From an uncultured Clostridia bacterium (lineage in GTDB: Bacteria; Bacillota; Clostridia; Oscillospirales; Acutalibacteraceae), in contig CANQUV010000002.1 in assembly GCA_947627135.1 (NCBI GenBank), forward strand, positions 1 to 64,000: 64,000 bases of DNA, written 5' to 3'. Position numbers and translations under genes: made by a program. The notes beneath the pieces are model-generated. The model did no database searches, had not been told where the DNA came from, and worked only from the letters and a program-made list of their open reading frames with translations. Below, piece after piece: positions 27,920 to 36,965 of the stretch; the stretch's first letter is position 1, and each line of letters opens with the position of its first letter.

Positions 27920-27966
27920 ACATTTTGATAAATATATTTTATTAAAAACAAAAGACAGGGAAAAAT

Positions 27967-28395
27967 GTGAAAAAAACAATGAAATTACATCTTAAAGCAA
28001 CTACTGAAAATTTAACAAAACTAATATCTGACTGTAATGATTATCTCGTATCAGAGTTTTCCTCTGCTGACGGCTTTAACCTGTTGATCACAGCCATTGA
28101 GGAAGCTTTTGTAAACATAGCAAACTACTCCTACAAAAATGAACCGGGATATGTGGATTTTGAAATTTTTCGTATAGATGAAAAACGAGTAAAGGTAATT
28201 TTTTCAGACAGTGGAATTCCCTTTGATCCCACCATGTTTAACAGCATGGAAAATGCAAAAAACAACCTTGATACACTTATTCCCGGTGGACTCGGTATTG
28301 AACTTATTAAACGATCAATGAAAAATTTACAATACAAATACATAAACCAAAAAAACATTTTTTCATTTGAAGCAATACGGGAGAAAATTAAATGA
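27967..28395 (+). CDS. RsbW/SpoIIAB-like anti-sigma serine kinase
   Basis: 142-residue single HATPase domain of the GHKL fold. The N-box EEAFVNIAN (Asn50), the G1 box DSGIPFDP (from Asp81) and the G2 loop PGGLGIELIK (near 106-114) are all intact, so ATP binding and STAS phosphorylation are expected. It starts with GTG 27967 behind CAGGGA, 47 nt after the NRPS. It overlaps the phosphatase gene by 4 nt (ATGA). The likely partner is the STAS protein at 18322. No sigma factor gene is in the window, so its target is open. Confidence 0.88.
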   Translation: MKKTMKLHLKATTENLTKLISDCNDYLVSEFSSADGFNLLITAIEEAFVNIANYSYKNEPGYVDFEIFRIDEKRVKVIFSDSGIPFDPTMFNSMENAKNNLDTLIPGGLGIELIKRSMKNLQYKYINQKNIFSFEAIREKIK

Positions 28396-30341
28396 AAACG
28401 AAAACTGTTATAAAAAGACAAATTATCGGTTTTATCATTTGTGCTTTGATCCTTGCCGGCTTAAATATATTGACTATATCTATTCCCGTGCTTAAGGAAT
28501 ACAAAGAGTTTAGAATATCAGGCTTCTTTTCAATATTTGCCGGAATGTTCTTCGGTCCTGCAGGAGCTTTAGGATGTGCAACAGGAAATTTTTTATCGGA
28601 TTTGTACAGTGACTTAAGCACTGCGGATATGTATGGCTTTTTAGCTAATTTTATTTTCGCTTGGCTTCCCTACCGATTATGGCATACTTTATTGCCAATT
28701 GAAAATCATAAGCTTCAGTATATTACATCAAACGCTACTCTGTTAAAATATATATTGATAACCGTTTTTTCAACTGTGGCTTCAATGGCAGTTTTGTCCT
28801 CTTCATTCGATATCTTAGGCATGTGTAAATTTAATATTTCTTTCACACCTATTGTTCTTTATGATATCTACTTTTCTCTTTTCTGGGGAACAACTGTTTT
28901 TCTTATTGTATTCAAATTATTTCCCCAATATATACACATTCCCTATAAAGTGTATAATTACAGTTATGATCATAAAAGATATTTGCCCGACTACATAATT
29001 TGTCTTGTTATAATTATTGCTGTTATATTAAGAATCCTGTTTTCAGAATCTGATGGAATCAGATCATTGACAGAAGAGGTTTTAGATGCTGTTATTATTT
29101 CATTTACAACTGTTCTCGCTTTTCTTCCAATTAGAAGAAGCAGAAAAAAAGAATTTAATCAGCAAACCTCATTTAAAAAAAGTACAGGACTGCAATCACA
29201 GATAATATCAGTATTTTTTGTATTTGTAACTTTCGTCACAAGTATTTTTGCACTGATACTTTCATATGATACTTTTAATTATGTAAGCAATTATGTCAAT
29301 AATTTTATACACACAAAATATTATTTGGAGCCTTTTCTTGTAAATATCTTTAAGCAAGTAAACATCTGCGGTTTTTTATTTATTATTTTGCTTATTATTA
29401 TTCTTAATTGGATAGAAAAAAGAATAACAAGGTATGTAATAAAAATAGCCGATACCGCAAGTAAATTTGTTGAAAACGGGCTCAAAACAGATTTTCCTAA
29501 ACTAAACAAGGACAAGGTAAGCGATGAAATTTTAATTTTAGCAAGTTCATATAAGAAAATGTCATCAGATATTGTAGGCTATATTAAAAAAGTTGAAGAA
29601 CATACAAAACGAGAAGAAAGCATAAGACTTACCATAGATACGGCGGCAAAAATACAGTCAGGTATTCTGCCTAAGCCTCTTAAGGACAAAAACTTTTCAC
29701 TTTCTGCTTATATAAAGCCTGCAAAAATAGTAGGCGGTGATTTTTACGATTACATAAAGCTTGACGACGACAGACTGCTTTTATGTATAGCCGACGTATC
29801 GTCAAAGGGAATTCCTGCGGCTATGTTTATGACTGTTGCCAGTATATTGGTAAAATGCAACAGAAGCCTATCACCCGAACAAATTTTATACAATGTAAAC
29901 AATTATCTTTGCGAAACAAACAGCGAAAATATGTTTGTAACAATGTTTGTAGGAATTATTGACCGTAAAAGAAATGTTTTTGAATTTGCAAATGCAGGCC
30001 ATAATTACCCCATTATCAGAAACGGAAACGAAACCAAGTGGCTTAAAACTCAGCCGGATCTAATAGCAGGATTGTTTCCTGAAACAACTTATCATCTTAA
30101 CAGCATTGATATTGATAAAGATTTTCAGATTTTCGTTTATACTGACGGCATAAACGAAGCAGAAGACATAAACCACAACTTATTTGGAAATGAAAGGCTT
30201 GAAAATTTGATAAAATCAATCAATACTCTTAATGCAAGCACAGACAAACAACTTAAACTTATACTAAATGAGCTTAACGCATTTACAAAAGGAGCAGAAC
30301 AATCTGACGATATTACTGCTATGGTTATTAAAATTATTTAA
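28392..30341 (+). CDS. Membrane SpoIIE-type PP2C phosphatase with ECF-S-like sensor
   Basis: 649 residues. The N-terminal 180 or so resemble the substrate-binding (S) component of ECF transporters (IFAGMFFGPAGALGCATGNFLSDL, in part). A second set of helices (about 200-340) and a HAMP-like linker follow. The C-terminal PP2C/SpoIIE domain (about 435-649) carries GGDFYDYI, CIADVSSKGIPAAMF, ANAGHNYP, YTDGINEAE and DDIT, which supply the metal-binding aspartates. It should dephosphorylate the STAS protein when the membrane part senses a ligand. It is the last gene of the NRPS operon and overlaps the kinase gene by 4 nt. Confidence 0.85.
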   Translation: MKTKTVIKRQIIGFIICALILAGLNILTISIPVLKEYKEFRISGFFSIFAGMFFGPAGALGCATGNFLSDLYSDLSTADMYGFLANFIFAWLPYRLWHTLLPIENHKLQYITSNATLLKYILITVFSTVASMAVLSSSFDILGMCKFNISFTPIVLYDIYFSLFWGTTVFLIVFKLFPQYIHIPYKVYNYSYDHKRYLPDYIICLVIIIAVILRILFSESDGIRSLTEEVLDAVIISFTTVLAFLPIRRSRKKEFNQQTSFKKSTGLQSQIISVFFVFVTFVTSIFALILSYDTFNYVSNYVNNFIHTKYYLEPFLVNIFKQVNICGFLFIILLIIILNWIEKRITRYVIKIADTASKFVENGLKTDFPKLNKDKVSDEILILASSYKKMSSDIVGYIKKVEEHTKREESIRLTIDTAAKIQSGILPKPLKDKNFSLSAYIKPAKIVGGDFYDYIKLDDDRLLLCIADVSSKGIPAAMFMTVASILVKCNRSLSPEQILYNVNNYLCETNSENMFVTMFVGIIDRKRNVFEFANAGHNYPIIRNGNETKWLKTQPDLIAGLFPETTYHLNSIDIDKDFQIFVYTDGINEAEDINHNLFGNERLENLIKSINTLNASTDKQLKLILNELNAFTKGAEQSDDITAMVIKII

Positions 30342-30352
30342 AGTACAAAACT

Positions 30353-30391
30353 AATTACCGCTCTGAACGGGGTTCAGAGCGGTAATTTTTA
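30353..30391. terminator. Terminator of the NRPS operon
   Basis: A perfect 16-bp stem AATTACCGCTCTGAAC with a GGG loop, then T5. It lies 12 nt after the phosphatase stop and faces the converging dlt-like operon. Confidence 0.88.
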
Positions 30392-30515
30392 TAATTCATT
30401 CAAATTAAAGTATTCACAATTTTATGTTTTTGCTTATTTAACGCTTAAAATCCAAAATAATTCACTCATACAAATTGAAATTATAATACTGTATTATATA
30501 CTAATAATACTTATA

Positions 30516-31655
30516 TTAAAGAAATTTTTGAATTTCTTTAATATTTTTATAATCTTCTCCTACTTCTTTAAATTCTTTATTTTCTATTAAAGAAATGTTA
30601 TATTTGCTGAAAGCATCATAATATTTTACGCAGGTATCCCACTCTTCTTTTTGAGAAGGAGTAAGTTCGCTTTTTGTAATATTGTATTTATCCTGAATAT
30701 ATTTTCCGAAGTATTCGGTAAATTTTTTCTGCCCGTAAATATTTAAGTGCTCTACATTGTAAAAATCAGTATTTTTGTCAAGACCTGTGTCAGAAAAATT
30801 CCTTTCAAAATTTATATAATCATATCCGTATTCATTAATAATTTCCTCTGCAGTATTGCCCCTGTAAAATCTATTAAGAGTACTTTTTACTACTAAATGC
30901 GGAAACCTTACAAATACAATATTATTTAAATTTTCTGATTTACAGTATTCAAGAAAATCACGAAACTCCTGCTCTGATTTTTTGTTTAATAGATTTTTTG
31001 TATAATTATTTTTTAACTCATCGTTATATATCTTCTCTTTATTATTATAAATTTTTGTTTGTGATTTTGCTCCTTTAAGATAATTATAACCTCTGAGTCT
31101 GTCCTGAATAATGGATAAATTCCACTTAAATCCTTTTGGAAAATCATCCCACAAAGAATGATATTTTATGATTGGCAAATAATACTCCAATTCATTTTCA
31201 GGAGCATAGCTTGAAATAAGCTCAATTTTATCTCCGTCAAGAGGTATATTATCTGCATAATTTCTAAAATTAGCCTCTTTTTCAAGATCTTGGTCTCTGC
31301 CGTATAAAACACCGTTGAGCTCAATAATAATCAGCTTTGGATGCTGTTGCTTTACAGCGGATTTAAGCTGTGTTTTGTAGTTTGTAATTATGTTTGACTG
31401 CGTTGCTAAAGGATAGCTGGTATATCCAAATTTTTCATAGGCATAGCAGGAAGAAAATGCGGAATACACTTCGCTTGCTCCTATTATAACAACGTCAATT
31501 GAGTCTTTATCTTCAAGGTAAAAGCCTTTTATACGCTCCCGATTGTGGTCTGCATGGCAGAGTACAAATTCCTGAAGAAACCAAACGCAGGTTACAAGAA
31601 CAAGCAAAAGGGACAGTATTTTAATTGTACGCATAATATATTTTTTCTTCTTCAT
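30516..31655 (-). CDS. DltD-like SGNH-family membrane-anchored protein
   Basis: 379 residues with one N-terminal membrane helix (residues 10-30) and an extracellular SGNH-like domain. The nucleophile block is IIGASEVYSAF (Ser61). The Asp/His block is DFYNVEHLNIYG near 296-306, as in DltD and the AlgX/AlgJ type proteins that work with MBOAT acyltransferases. AAGGAG precedes ATG 31655. It is the last gene of the five-gene operon. It most likely takes an acyl group from the MBOAT side and moves it to the surface acceptor. Confidence 0.8.
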   Translation of the reverse strand: MKKKKYIMRTIKILSLLLVLVTCVWFLQEFVLCHADHNRERIKGFYLEDKDSIDVVIIGASEVYSAFSSCYAYEKFGYTSYPLATQSNIITNYKTQLKSAVKQQHPKLIIIELNGVLYGRDQDLEKEANFRNYADNIPLDGDKIELISSYAPENELEYYLPIIKYHSLWDDFPKGFKWNLSIIQDRLRGYNYLKGAKSQTKIYNNKEKIYNDELKNNYTKNLLNKKSEQEFRDFLEYCKSENLNNIVFVRFPHLVVKSTLNRFYRGNTAEEIINEYGYDYINFERNFSDTGLDKNTDFYNVEHLNIYGQKKFTEYFGKYIQDKYNITKSELTPSQKEEWDTCVKYYDAFSKYNISLIENKEFKEVGEDYKNIKEIQKFL

Positions 31656-31673
31656 AAATACTCCTTATTATCC

Positions 31674-33296
31674 CTAGAACTGCATATACACAAAATCTGC
31701 TGCGTTAAAACCTGAACCGTAAACGCCGAAAACAACAAGCATTATAATACCCGCAAATACTGCAAACCATCTGAAAATGAAAGGTTTTTGGTCAAGCATT
31801 GAACGAATGGTCGTTTTATTATGGCGTTCCTGAATTACGCTGATTATAAATATAAATACTGCACCTGCCAAAATAAGCAAATACTCTTTTTTGTCAAGCC
31901 CTAAATTACTGATCTGTGATCTGCCAACAGAAAGATTCTGATCAGTAAAGAAAAGCACAAATGTATTTATTGCCTGCTTAAATGAAGGAGCAACATCAAA
32001 TACATATCCTACAAGAACAACTACAAAGGTTCTTAAAATCTGAAAGACGGTATATAAAGCAGTTTTTGGATTTATATGCAGCTTTTTATGGCACCATTCA
32101 AATACAGGTTTCATAAGAACCGACAACATAATAATACCGCCGTTCCAAATGCCAAAACCTACATACTTCCAGTATGCGCCATGCCATATACCCACAATAA
32201 AGAATACAATAAAGGATGCAATACTTGTGGGCAACACCTTTGCAATATGTGTTCCGGCAACAGTTGAACCGAATTTTGTACTTTTAATTTTTTTGCTTGT
32301 GTTCAAAAAAAGTGATGACATCGCAAGAGGATAAAACAAATAATTTTTAAACCAGTTGCCAAGAGAAATATGCCATCTGCGCCAGTATTCGTTTATGTCC
32401 TTTGAGAAATACGGTCGCCTGAAGTTTTCCATCATATCTATGCCGAATATTTGCGCAACGCCTCTTGAAATATCAATTCCTCCGGAAAAGTCTGCATAAA
32501 GCTGAAGTGCATAAAGTAAAATTGTAAATGTCAGCGCAGTACCTCCGTAGCTGTTGTACTCAGCTGTAACAGTGTTAATTGCAATTACTGCACGGTCGGC
32601 AATAACCATCTTTTTTATAAGGCCCCATAAAATAAGCTCCGCCCCATACTTAAAACGAGTAAAATCAAAGCTGTGAGACTCATACAATTGATGTGCCAGA
32701 GAATCGTAAATACTGATAGGTCCTTGTATAATCTGCGGAAAAAACGATACAAACAGTGCAAATTTAAACGGATTGCGCTGGGCAGGCGTTTTTTCTCTGT
32801 AAACATCTATAATGTAACCCATCGACTGAAAAGTATAAAACGATATACCCAGAGGCAGAAATAACTTCAACGTAGGCATTGAAAAGCTCATGCCAAATGA
32901 ACCGAAGATATCATTCAGACTGCCAGAAAAAAAGTTGTAGTACTTTAAAAATGCAAGAATTCCAAAATTAAGCACAAGAGCCAAAGCCATAACAAGGCGT
33001 TTTACTTTTTTAATTTTTTCCTTGTACTTTTTCTTATCTTCTCTGCTCCATTGATCTTTGTGTTGTTTAATATTTAATTTTGAAGATTCTGAAATTTTTT
33101 CGATCCACAATGCAATAATATATGTACTTAATGTTGTAAACAATATGAAAGCAACATATTTATATCCTGCAAAAAGATAAAACACGTAGCTTGCTATAAG
33201 TAATACAACCCATTTATGTTTTTTAATTGGGAACAAAAAATATACAAGCATTGTTCCTATTACAAAAAATAAAAAATTTAATGATGTATAACTCAA
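31674..33296 (-). CDS. MBOAT-family membrane O-acyltransferase (DltB-like)
   Basis: 540 residues with about eleven membrane helices. FFPQIIQGPI, the RRWHISLGNWFKNYLFYPLA region (in part) and the catalytic histidine in IVGIWHGAYWKY near 369 identify the MBOAT/DltB/AlgI family. These proteins carry acyl groups from a cytosolic carrier across the membrane. The TTG start at 33296 is supported by GAGGAG six bases upstream. It sits between the decarboxylase and the SGNH gene with short gaps (18-29 nt). Its donor is presumably the carrier protein at 34516. Confidence 0.9.
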   Translation of the reverse strand: MSYTSLNFLFFVIGTMLVYFLFPIKKHKWVVLLIASYVFYLFAGYKYVAFILFTTLSTYIIALWIEKISESSKLNIKQHKDQWSREDKKKYKEKIKKVKRLVMALALVLNFGILAFLKYYNFFSGSLNDIFGSFGMSFSMPTLKLFLPLGISFYTFQSMGYIIDVYREKTPAQRNPFKFALFVSFFPQIIQGPISIYDSLAHQLYESHSFDFTRFKYGAELILWGLIKKMVIADRAVIAINTVTAEYNSYGGTALTFTILLYALQLYADFSGGIDISRGVAQIFGIDMMENFRRPYFSKDINEYWRRWHISLGNWFKNYLFYPLAMSSLFLNTSKKIKSTKFGSTVAGTHIAKVLPTSIASFIVFFIVGIWHGAYWKYVGFGIWNGGIIMLSVLMKPVFEWCHKKLHINPKTALYTVFQILRTFVVVLVGYVFDVAPSFKQAINTFVLFFTDQNLSVGRSQISNLGLDKKEYLLILAGAVFIFIISVIQERHNKTTIRSMLDQKPFIFRWFAVFAGIIMLVVFGVYGSGFNAADFVYMQF

Positions 33297-33325
33297 AATG
33301 TCTCCTCAATTCAAACTAGGATATT

Positions 33326-34501
33326 TTAAGGTGTGTTAAATTGGTCCGAATAAATAAGGCTGCGAAGAATCTTTAATCCTTCTGATTCTGAATAAATGGA
33401 AACAGAAGGCAGTTCTCTGCTTAAAAACACAGCCATACCCTCCGTTACCGAATAAGCACCTGTACGGCAGAATACAAGAGTATCTCCGATTTCCAGAGAA
33501 TCAAGATTTACATCTCTTGCAAGAACATCCTCTGTTGTACACAAACTTCCGCAAAGCGTCCATTTTTCAGTATTTGTTACGGTATTCTCCTTACCTTTTA
33601 TATGTATGATCTTTGGAATCTGCATACCCCGAATCTGTCCGTCATACTTTAGCTGATTAAGTCCCCCGTCAAGAACTGCGTAATTAATTTTACAATTTGT
33701 TTTTACATCCATTACCTTTGTAAGATAATATCCGCACGGTGCAGCAAAAAATCTTCCCATTTCTATTGTAAGCTCAAACTTTTCCGCAATTTCTTTAACC
33801 TTTTGGGATATTTTGGCAAGACGCTCTCTCTCAATATTATCGGCATCATCTTTAAAGTATTCAACGGCAAGACCGGTACCGTATTCAATACGCTTTACTT
33901 CAAAGCCGGTTTCTTCCTTGAGTCTTTCGGAAAACTCCGATATGTAATCAAGCTCCTTTTCTATGACATCAGGCTTGCGCTTTTGTGTTCCTGTAAAATA
34001 ATGAAGTCCAGTAAATTCAATACCCTTATATTCATCTCTGCGGTTTATAAGGTCAATTACATCTTCCTCATCCATACCGAACTGGCTTCCCCCTGTAACT
34101 CTTACAAGCACCGGAACTTTTATTCCTCTTTTTACTGCACTTCTGTTAATCAGTTCTGCATGAAGATAACTCTCTGCGGTAAATGTACCTGCCTTATCAT
34201 TCATGGCACGCTCAATATCTGCTTCTGTTTTATTTACACCAGAAAAAATGATTTTTGAGGCGTCGACCCCTGCTTTTTCACAGATAGTAAGTTCTCCGGG
34301 AGAACATACCTCAATTTTATCAAAAACAGAAGGGAGAGATTTAAGCAAAAAAGGATTTGCTTTTATTGAAAAGCAAAGTCCTGTTTTTTCGCCGAAGTTC
34401 TCTTTTACAAGCTGTGCACGTTTTGCAAATTCATCAGCGTCAAAGATATATGACGGAGTATTTACTTCCAAAAGTAGTTTTTCTAAAAGCTGTTTATCCA
34501 T
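33326..34501 (-). CDS. PLP-dependent decarboxylase (DapDC/BtrK-like)
   Basis: 391 residues, fold type III PLP enzyme. The PLP lysine is in FSIKANP (Lys47). A pyridoxal-phosphate-binding GLHYFTGTQ loop and EMGRFFAAPCGYYLTKV follow. CGSLCTTEDVLARDV near 318-332 supplies the active-site Cys and Asp of the ornithine/diaminopimelate decarboxylase family. AGAGGAA precedes ATG 34501. Lying between an acyl-carrier gene and an MBOAT gene, it may act on the carrier-bound amino acid, as BtrK does on glutamyl-ACP in butirosin synthesis. The alternative is a free amino-acid decarboxylase supplying an amine. Confidence 0.83.
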   Translation of the reverse strand: MDKQLLEKLLLEVNTPSYIFDADEFAKRAQLVKENFGEKTGLCFSIKANPFLLKSLPSVFDKIEVCSPGELTICEKAGVDASKIIFSGVNKTEADIERAMNDKAGTFTAESYLHAELINRSAVKRGIKVPVLVRVTGGSQFGMDEEDVIDLINRRDEYKGIEFTGLHYFTGTQKRKPDVIEKELDYISEFSERLKEETGFEVKRIEYGTGLAVEYFKDDADNIERERLAKISQKVKEIAEKFELTIEMGRFFAAPCGYYLTKVMDVKTNCKINYAVLDGGLNQLKYDGQIRGMQIPKIIHIKGKENTVTNTEKWTLCGSLCTTEDVLARDVNLDSLEIGDTLVFCRTGAYSVTEGMAVFLSRELPSVSIYSESEGLKILRSLIYSDQFNTP

Positions 34502-34515
34502 AAATTCCTCTGTTA

Positions 34516-34740
34516 TTAGTCCTGAAGTTGTTCAATAAGATTCATCATGGCCTTTGCTGAATTAAAGTTTTCAGGTACAAGGTCATTAGGCTTGATTTCT
34601 ATGTCAAATGCGTCATTAAGTTCTCCTACAAGAGCAACAATATCGAATGAATCCAGAATGCCGTCTTCAATTAGTGCTGTTTCATTCTCAAAATCAACAT
34701 CGGGTCTTAATTCATTTAAAATTTCCATTAACTGTTCCAC
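34516..34740 (-). CDS. Acyl/peptidyl carrier protein (DltC-like)
   Basis: 74 residues, acidic four-helix carrier. The phosphopantetheine serine is Ser31 in GILDSFDIVAL, a DSF variant of the usual DSL. GTG 34740 is preceded by AGAGGTAA. It lies 91 nt after the ligase and 14 nt before the decarboxylase. It should carry the amino acid activated by the ligase, playing the role of DltC, and needs a phosphopantetheinyl transferase that is not in the window. Confidence 0.88.
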   Translation of the reverse strand: MEQLMEILNELRPDVDFENETALIEDGILDSFDIVALVGELNDAFDIEIKPNDLVPENFNSAKAMMNLIEQLQD

Positions 34741-34831
34741 TTTAATTACCTCTTTTTTCTTAATATTATATTTAATTTATGTGGTTTTTAAGTGAAGTTT
34801 TCTTCACTATGTATAACTTTTTAATTATATT

Positions 34832-36337
34832 TTATTTAAAATAAGATTTTAATGCCTGCATGTCTGTTTTTCCGTTAGGCAAAACAGGCATATTTTCAAG
34901 ATTAACTAGCTTTCTGGGCGACATAAATCCCGGAAGTACTTTTCTGAAATGCAAAACAATTTCCTTTGACGAAGCATCGCCTGTATAGAAAAGATATAAA
35001 TGCTCCTTCTTTTTGTTATATAAAGCACAGCAGTCAAGTACACCTTTAATCTGCTTTGCAGTTTCTTCAATTTCACCAAGTTCAATACGGTGTCCCATGT
35101 GTTTTATTTGACGGTCCTTTCTTCCGTGAAATTCAAGCAGACCGTCTTTGTTGTAACTTCCCAAATCGCCGGTTTTGTAAATAAGCTCACGATAATTGTT
35201 GTTAAGGGGGTTTTGTATAAAAGATTCGGCGGTTTTTTCAGGATTACCGTAATATCCCAAAGCTAAAATAGGTCCGCTTACACAAATTTCACCTATTTCT
35301 CCGTTTTTGACAGCTGTACCGTTTTCATTGAGAAGTGTTATTGTATAGTTCTCATAGGGTACGCCTATTGGAAGCACTGTGTCATCAGAAACTTCTTTAT
35401 CAACTATATAATATGTACACGATGCAGTAGCTTCTGTTGGTCCGTATTGGTTTACATACATAACATCAGGTAAATTTTTCTGCCATATTTTAAGGTATTT
35501 GCACGGCATTACCGAACCTGAAAAGCATACCTTTTTAAGGTATTGCGGCTTTAAAATATCGAATGCTCCCAGCTTTGCGGGAAGTTCAATTCCTGCAACA
35601 CTCCAGCACAGTGCGGTAACCTTATTTTTGTTAAGAGTTTCAAAAAGCTTTGCAGGCATTGAAAACTCGTTTTTAGGAATAATTACGGTAGATGCACCTG
35701 TCTTTATGGGAATATAAATATCACGAATAGCCGCAATATAGTCAAGCGGCGACTGATTTCCAAAAACATCTGATTCATCTGCTTTAAGCACACTGCATAC
35801 AGCGTCAATATAACACATCAATGAGTGATGTGAAGTTATAACACCCTTTGGTACTCCTGTGGAACCTGAAGTAAAAATTACATAAAGCGGAGAAAGTTCA
35901 TTAAGATTTGATGTTGCCTTGTTGAGAAGCATTTCATTGTGCGGAGTATTTATGATGTCTTCAACAACGATTATTTTTCCGTTAAAGTCAAGGTTTTGTG
36001 CAATATCAAGATGTTTTTTGTCAACAAGCATATATTCCGCTTTTATTACATTTATGATCTGGTTGAGCCTTGCCAAAGGCATTTCAGCGTCCATAGGTGC
36101 ATAAAAACAGCCTGCTCTCACGATTCCGAGAAAACACGCCGGAGTAAATAAATGACGGCCAGACATAACTATAACAGGACTGCCCGGATCAACAAAGGCA
36201 GCAAGATAAGAACCGATTGATTTTGTTAATCTGTTAAATTCAGAAAAACTGATACTCTGTTGTGAATCAGTGAAAATCGTTTTATTAAAATATTGTTTGG
36301 CAGAAGTTTCTAGCCAATTTAATACCGATGTAATCAA
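34832..36337 (-). CDS. Amino-acid adenylating ligase (DltA-like)
   Basis: 501 residues, stand-alone adenylation domain. FTSGSTGVPKG (155-165), QYGPTEA, YKTGDLG, GRKDRQIKHMGHRIELGEIE (in part) and the catalytic Lys in LPNGKTD are present. It should adenylate an amino acid and load it on the carrier at 34516. An Asp at the usual alpha-amino-group position (SPLDYIA) fits an amino-acid substrate, which remains unnamed. TTG 36337 has GGGAGG seven bases upstream. It is the first gene of the operon. Its order with carrier, MBOAT and SGNH genes copies dltA-C-B-D apart from the inserted decarboxylase. Confidence 0.87.
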   Translation of the reverse strand: MITSVLNWLETSAKQYFNKTIFTDSQQSISFSEFNRLTKSIGSYLAAFVDPGSPVIVMSGRHLFTPACFLGIVRAGCFYAPMDAEMPLARLNQIINVIKAEYMLVDKKHLDIAQNLDFNGKIIVVEDIINTPHNEMLLNKATSNLNELSPLYVIFTSGSTGVPKGVITSHHSLMCYIDAVCSVLKADESDVFGNQSPLDYIAAIRDIYIPIKTGASTVIIPKNEFSMPAKLFETLNKNKVTALCWSVAGIELPAKLGAFDILKPQYLKKVCFSGSVMPCKYLKIWQKNLPDVMYVNQYGPTEATASCTYYIVDKEVSDDTVLPIGVPYENYTITLLNENGTAVKNGEIGEICVSGPILALGYYGNPEKTAESFIQNPLNNNYRELIYKTGDLGSYNKDGLLEFHGRKDRQIKHMGHRIELGEIEETAKQIKGVLDCCALYNKKKEHLYLFYTGDASSKEIVLHFRKVLPGFMSPRKLVNLENMPVLPNGKTDMQALKSYFK

Positions 36338-36871
36338 GCCGGCGCCTCCCTACAAATTTCATCAAATAATACAACAATATGACTTATAAAGTATATATCA
36401 TCTTTTTTAAACAGTCAATGTTTTCAATAAGTAAAAATTTGTATAAATTGCACTATTTTTTAATTGTCTTTTTATATCAAGTTTTGTATTAGAAAGTAAA
36501 TGCATAAACAATTTTTTGTATAAAAATAAAAATTCAACATTATTTTTGCTGTTGTTATAAATTCTGCTATTCAATTTTAATTTGAGACGTTGCATTTTTA
36601 AAGAGCTAAAAACAAATAAATTTAAACTTAAATATGAACTTTGGTTTAATTTTTTAGCTTAAATTATTTAGCAGATTTTTTCAACTATAATATTCATTAA
36701 CATATACATAAAACAACAAAAAGTCAATAGTTTTGCGTAAAAAGACAAATATAATGCACGAACAGGAATTTGTTATAATTAAACTTAATAAAATGAGAAA
36801 ATATTTGTAACCCATTTTCATCTAAATAATTATTTTATTAATTTATAAAAATCCAGACATTATGCAGTGTG
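36338..36871. other. Gene-free AT-rich divergent region
   Basis: About 530 bp of very AT-rich DNA between the dlt-like operon and the XRE gene. It should hold the operon promoter, but no -35/-10 pair stands out. No coding frame with a ribosome binding site was seen. Confidence 0.5.
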
Positions 36872-36935
36872 CAAGTAACACTTGACATAATCAAGTAAAC
36901 TATGCTTTACATTTAATTACCAATAATATTATAAT
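36872..36935 (+). promoter_or_regulatory. Promoter and palindromic operator of the XRE gene
   Basis: Overlapping palindromes CAAGT-AAC-ACTTG (36872-36884) and ACTTGA-CATAA-TCAAGT (36880-36896) give three regularly spaced half-sites. They lie just upstream of TTTACA (36906-36911) and TATAAT (36930-36935), 18 nt apart. The arrangement fits an operator for the XRE protein encoded next. Confidence 0.6.
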
Positions 36936-36965
36936 AAACCTATACAGATAAAGGCAGTGATTAGT

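Noticed and set aside
30516-36337. A standard D-alanine dlt operon
   Set aside because: The inserted PLP decarboxylase and the DSF carrier motif make a plain dlt assignment unsafe, so no dlt symbols were given.
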